Below are positions 62,601-64,000 of a DNA stretch of 64,000 bases, in pieces; positions within the stretch are counted from its first letter, which is position 1, and every line of letters begins with the position of its first letter. The position numbers and the translations under genes were made by a program. Source of the stretch: Leptasterias polaris (taxonomy: Eukaryota > Echinodermata > Asteroidea > Forcipulatida > Asteriidae). The stretch is from assembly GCA_037783415.1 (NCBI GenBank), contig JAZGTN010000002.1, positions 124,001-188,000 on the forward strand. Reading direction: 5' to 3'. Below the pieces are notes generated by a model. The model saw nothing but the letters and a program-made list of their open reading frames with translations, did no database searches and was not told where the DNA came from.

Positions 62601-63915
62601 TTGGGAGAAAGAAAAACAAAAAATGCGAATGGGAATATGCCGCCGGGGAAAAAACCTAAAAGACACACTTTTGCGAATTTTCTCCTTACCCTGTCTTTTT
62701 TTCCTTCTCCTTCTTTTTGTTCTTATTATCCTCTTGGGGGATCTCCATCCCCCAGTGTAACAGAAAACCATAACGTTTAGACTTGAAACTTTGGACAATT
62801 TTGATGTCAATGATAACTCACTGTGAAAGTTCGGCCGGAAAGTAAGCGCCGTCGCTGTTGCATGCAATATACATTATATAGTGCGTAAAGCATTGAACAT
62901 ACATGTACATATTAGGCAACAAATAAAAGAATAAATGTTCAGTTTCCGGTTACATGCCATTTTAAAATAGGCTCGATAGGTCGGAAAGTTGTTTTTTTGT
63001 TTGCGTTTGGCAAGTGTGAAAAAATACCCTACTTGCCCGATTCAACTCGACCAGAAACTAACAGCGAGAACAGCGAGTGAAAAAAAACCTGGTCCGAAAT
63101 AAATCAAAGACCTCTTCAGTATACTTTAAACTCACATGAGGTACGCAGGAGATGTTTGTGGTTAATATGGAGGTATGATTGTGTCAGATATGTTTAAAAA
63201 AAATGATACATTTTCGGCTAAAAGGATGCCCCATATCGTCCGCTTGCGACTTCTGTTGAGTCCACTCGCCTTCATCTGTCGAGCGCAATCAACAGATTTG
63301 CACAACGAATTTGACAAACTCTGTATTAAGTTTGGCAGCTGAATCTGCTGATCCGGAATACTGCGCGCAATCTGCTGATTGTGCCAATGTGTACACACGT
63401 GCGCGCCGTTTCGCTGGGTACTTGTACACAAAATCATGAGACTCAAATCACGGAGATATCGGTAAAGTTGTCTTGATGGGTTCTGTTTTTTAGTTCAATT
63501 TCTTAGTTCAATTTCGTTAAAAACATGTTAAGTTGGTCAAAGTATATCAGATACATGACTTAAAAAAAAACCTGGTGGGGGGGGGGGGGGGGGGGGGGGG
63601 GGGGTGGACATTTGATATAGTGTCCCCCACCCTTCAAAAAGTGGGGTGGGGGACGTGTCCCCCCGTCCCCCCCCCCCCCCCCCCCCCCCCAGGATTGACG
63701 CCCATGTCAGAGTAACATCAGTTTAAAGGCATACTCGCAGTTCGCTGATTTTTCCCATAATTTGTTTCTTTCTAAAAAAAATAGTATCTGCTGTGTCCAG
63801 TTTGGAAACATGTTGGGTGTGCGACAGTGAAGTTAGTGGCCAGAACGACTGCGATACACCAGCATCGCTTAACACTCACCCATCTTGGACTACAGTATGT
63901 GACAAGGGATGCGCG
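59644..63915 (+). CDS. Ly6/uPAR-type secreted protein, first two exons (3' part beyond window)
   Basis: Exon 1 (59644-59683) encodes a signal peptide start (MRSTTLFFVVAIS). Exon 2 (63785-63915) continues in phase 1 with VSAVSS, then the mature part. The junctions are AGCG|gtaagt, AATAG|TATCTG and GCGCG|gtaagc. The mature part begins LETCWVCDSE and has cysteines at 23, 26, 36, 52 and 56, matching the opening of Ly6/uPAR (three-finger) domains: C-x2-C-x9-C with a later C-x3-C. These are small, disulphide-rich extracellular proteins, often GPI-anchored. The frame ends in phase 0 at residue 57; the rest of the domain and any GPI signal would lie past 64000. The 4.1 kb intron holds a foldback and repeat block B. 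A short secreted cysteine-rich protein of another kind is possible. Confidence 0.7.
59845..60432. mobile_element. Foldback (long-TIR) element in the Ly6-like gene intron
   Basis: The left arm (59845 to about 60060) and right arm (about 60180-60432) are inverted copies over some 200 bp. Ends are GGTCCTACTAAATACTGTCA and its inverse. Shared inner strings include AACTGTAAAGTATGGGCTAA and GGCCGCCATCTTGCC. The spacer is about 110 bp. The right arm has an extra GTTGACGG repetition near its end. No ORF. Flanking duplication is unclear. Confidence 0.85.
60560..61830. other. Intron sequence, no gene seen
   Basis: AT-rich, with a G run at 61635-61647. A short string CATGGAGGTAGGAATACCTC (61801-61820, a 24-bp palindrome with its inverse) marks the start of block B. 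Confidence 0.5.
61835..63710. repeat. Composite repeat block B (second copy of block A)
   Basis: A continuous block matching 42465-47100 without the two large extra pieces. Shared strings include GGTGGGGTCCAAGGGCGAAG, CACTTTTTAAGCACTTTTGA, GGATCTGGTCGGTGCATG and GTTTCCGGTTACATGCC. It ends with CCCCCCACCCTTC-type arms and GGATTGACGCCC, the inverse of the end at 41953. It lies in the Ly6-like gene intron. Confidence 0.7.
63577..63692. repeat. Long G run facing a long C run (inverted)
   Basis: About 28 Gs at 63577-63604 and about 25 Cs at 63666-63690 bracket GATATAGTGTCCCCCACCC. They would pair into a hairpin. The run lengths may be unreliable in the assembly. Confidence 0.7.
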
Positions 63916-64000
63916 GTAAGCATCGGGGTCTTCTTTCTATGCCCCAAAATATACTTGAAAGTTGATTTTTAACACCCCAAACACGCCCCTACACTGGAAA

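Noticed and set aside
63577..63692. Glycine/proline-rich protein coded by the G and C runs
   Set aside because: It arises only from homopolymer runs, whose length is uncertain.

Overview
The window looks like animal nuclear DNA. Its genes are split by GT-AG introns, it is AT-rich and packed with dispersed repeats, and it carries tRNA-derived SINEs, CR1/L2-type LINEs, TIR transposons and a large minisatellite. The gene types and the style of repeats (a CR1-like LINE with an in-frame 2A motif, TTAA-flanked elements with AGGGACACG ends) suggest an echinoderm, perhaps a starfish. That placement is an inference from recalled patterns, not from a search.

Region 1 (about 0.8-20.5 kb, minus strand) is one gene: an orthologue of VMP1, the ER multipass autophagy and lipid-scramblase protein. 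I assembled 13 coding exons with consistent splice phases into a 452-codon frame. The unusual point is exon 1 plus the start of exon 2, which together read as a SAP-type helix-extension-helix motif ahead of the canonical VMP1 body. Its introns carry three SINE families, a 2.3 kb minisatellite with a 24-bp unit, a palindromic MITE-like repeat and a dead CR1/L2-type LINE.

Region 2 (about 20.5-25.7 kb, plus strand) holds repeats and then a small two-exon gene for a 118-residue secreted or membrane-anchored protein with a PAN/apple-like cysteine core. A LINE tail sits in its intron. Region 3 (25.7-33.4 kb, plus strand) holds a two-exon rhodopsin-class GPCR (351 residues) with a SINE in its intron.

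Region 4 (about 32.6-59 kb) is mostly mobile DNA. It contains two copies of a TTAA-flanked element, a 640-bp TIR element, an inverted pair of AT-rich repeats about 8 kb apart, a dispersed repeat present in short and long forms, a possible BEN-domain 3' exon, an intact full-length CR1-like retrotransposon (1196 codons) with an in-frame 2A ribosome-skipping motif, another LINE tail, and a TA-flanked Tc1/IS630-like element with a transposase remnant.

Region 5 (59.6-64 kb, plus strand) holds the first two exons of a Ly6/uPAR-type secreted protein that runs off the window. Its 4.1 kb intron contains a foldback element and a second copy of the repeat block seen at 42-47 kb. The host genes appear functionally unrelated. 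I found no rRNA, convincing free-standing tRNA gene, CRISPR array or bacterial operon.
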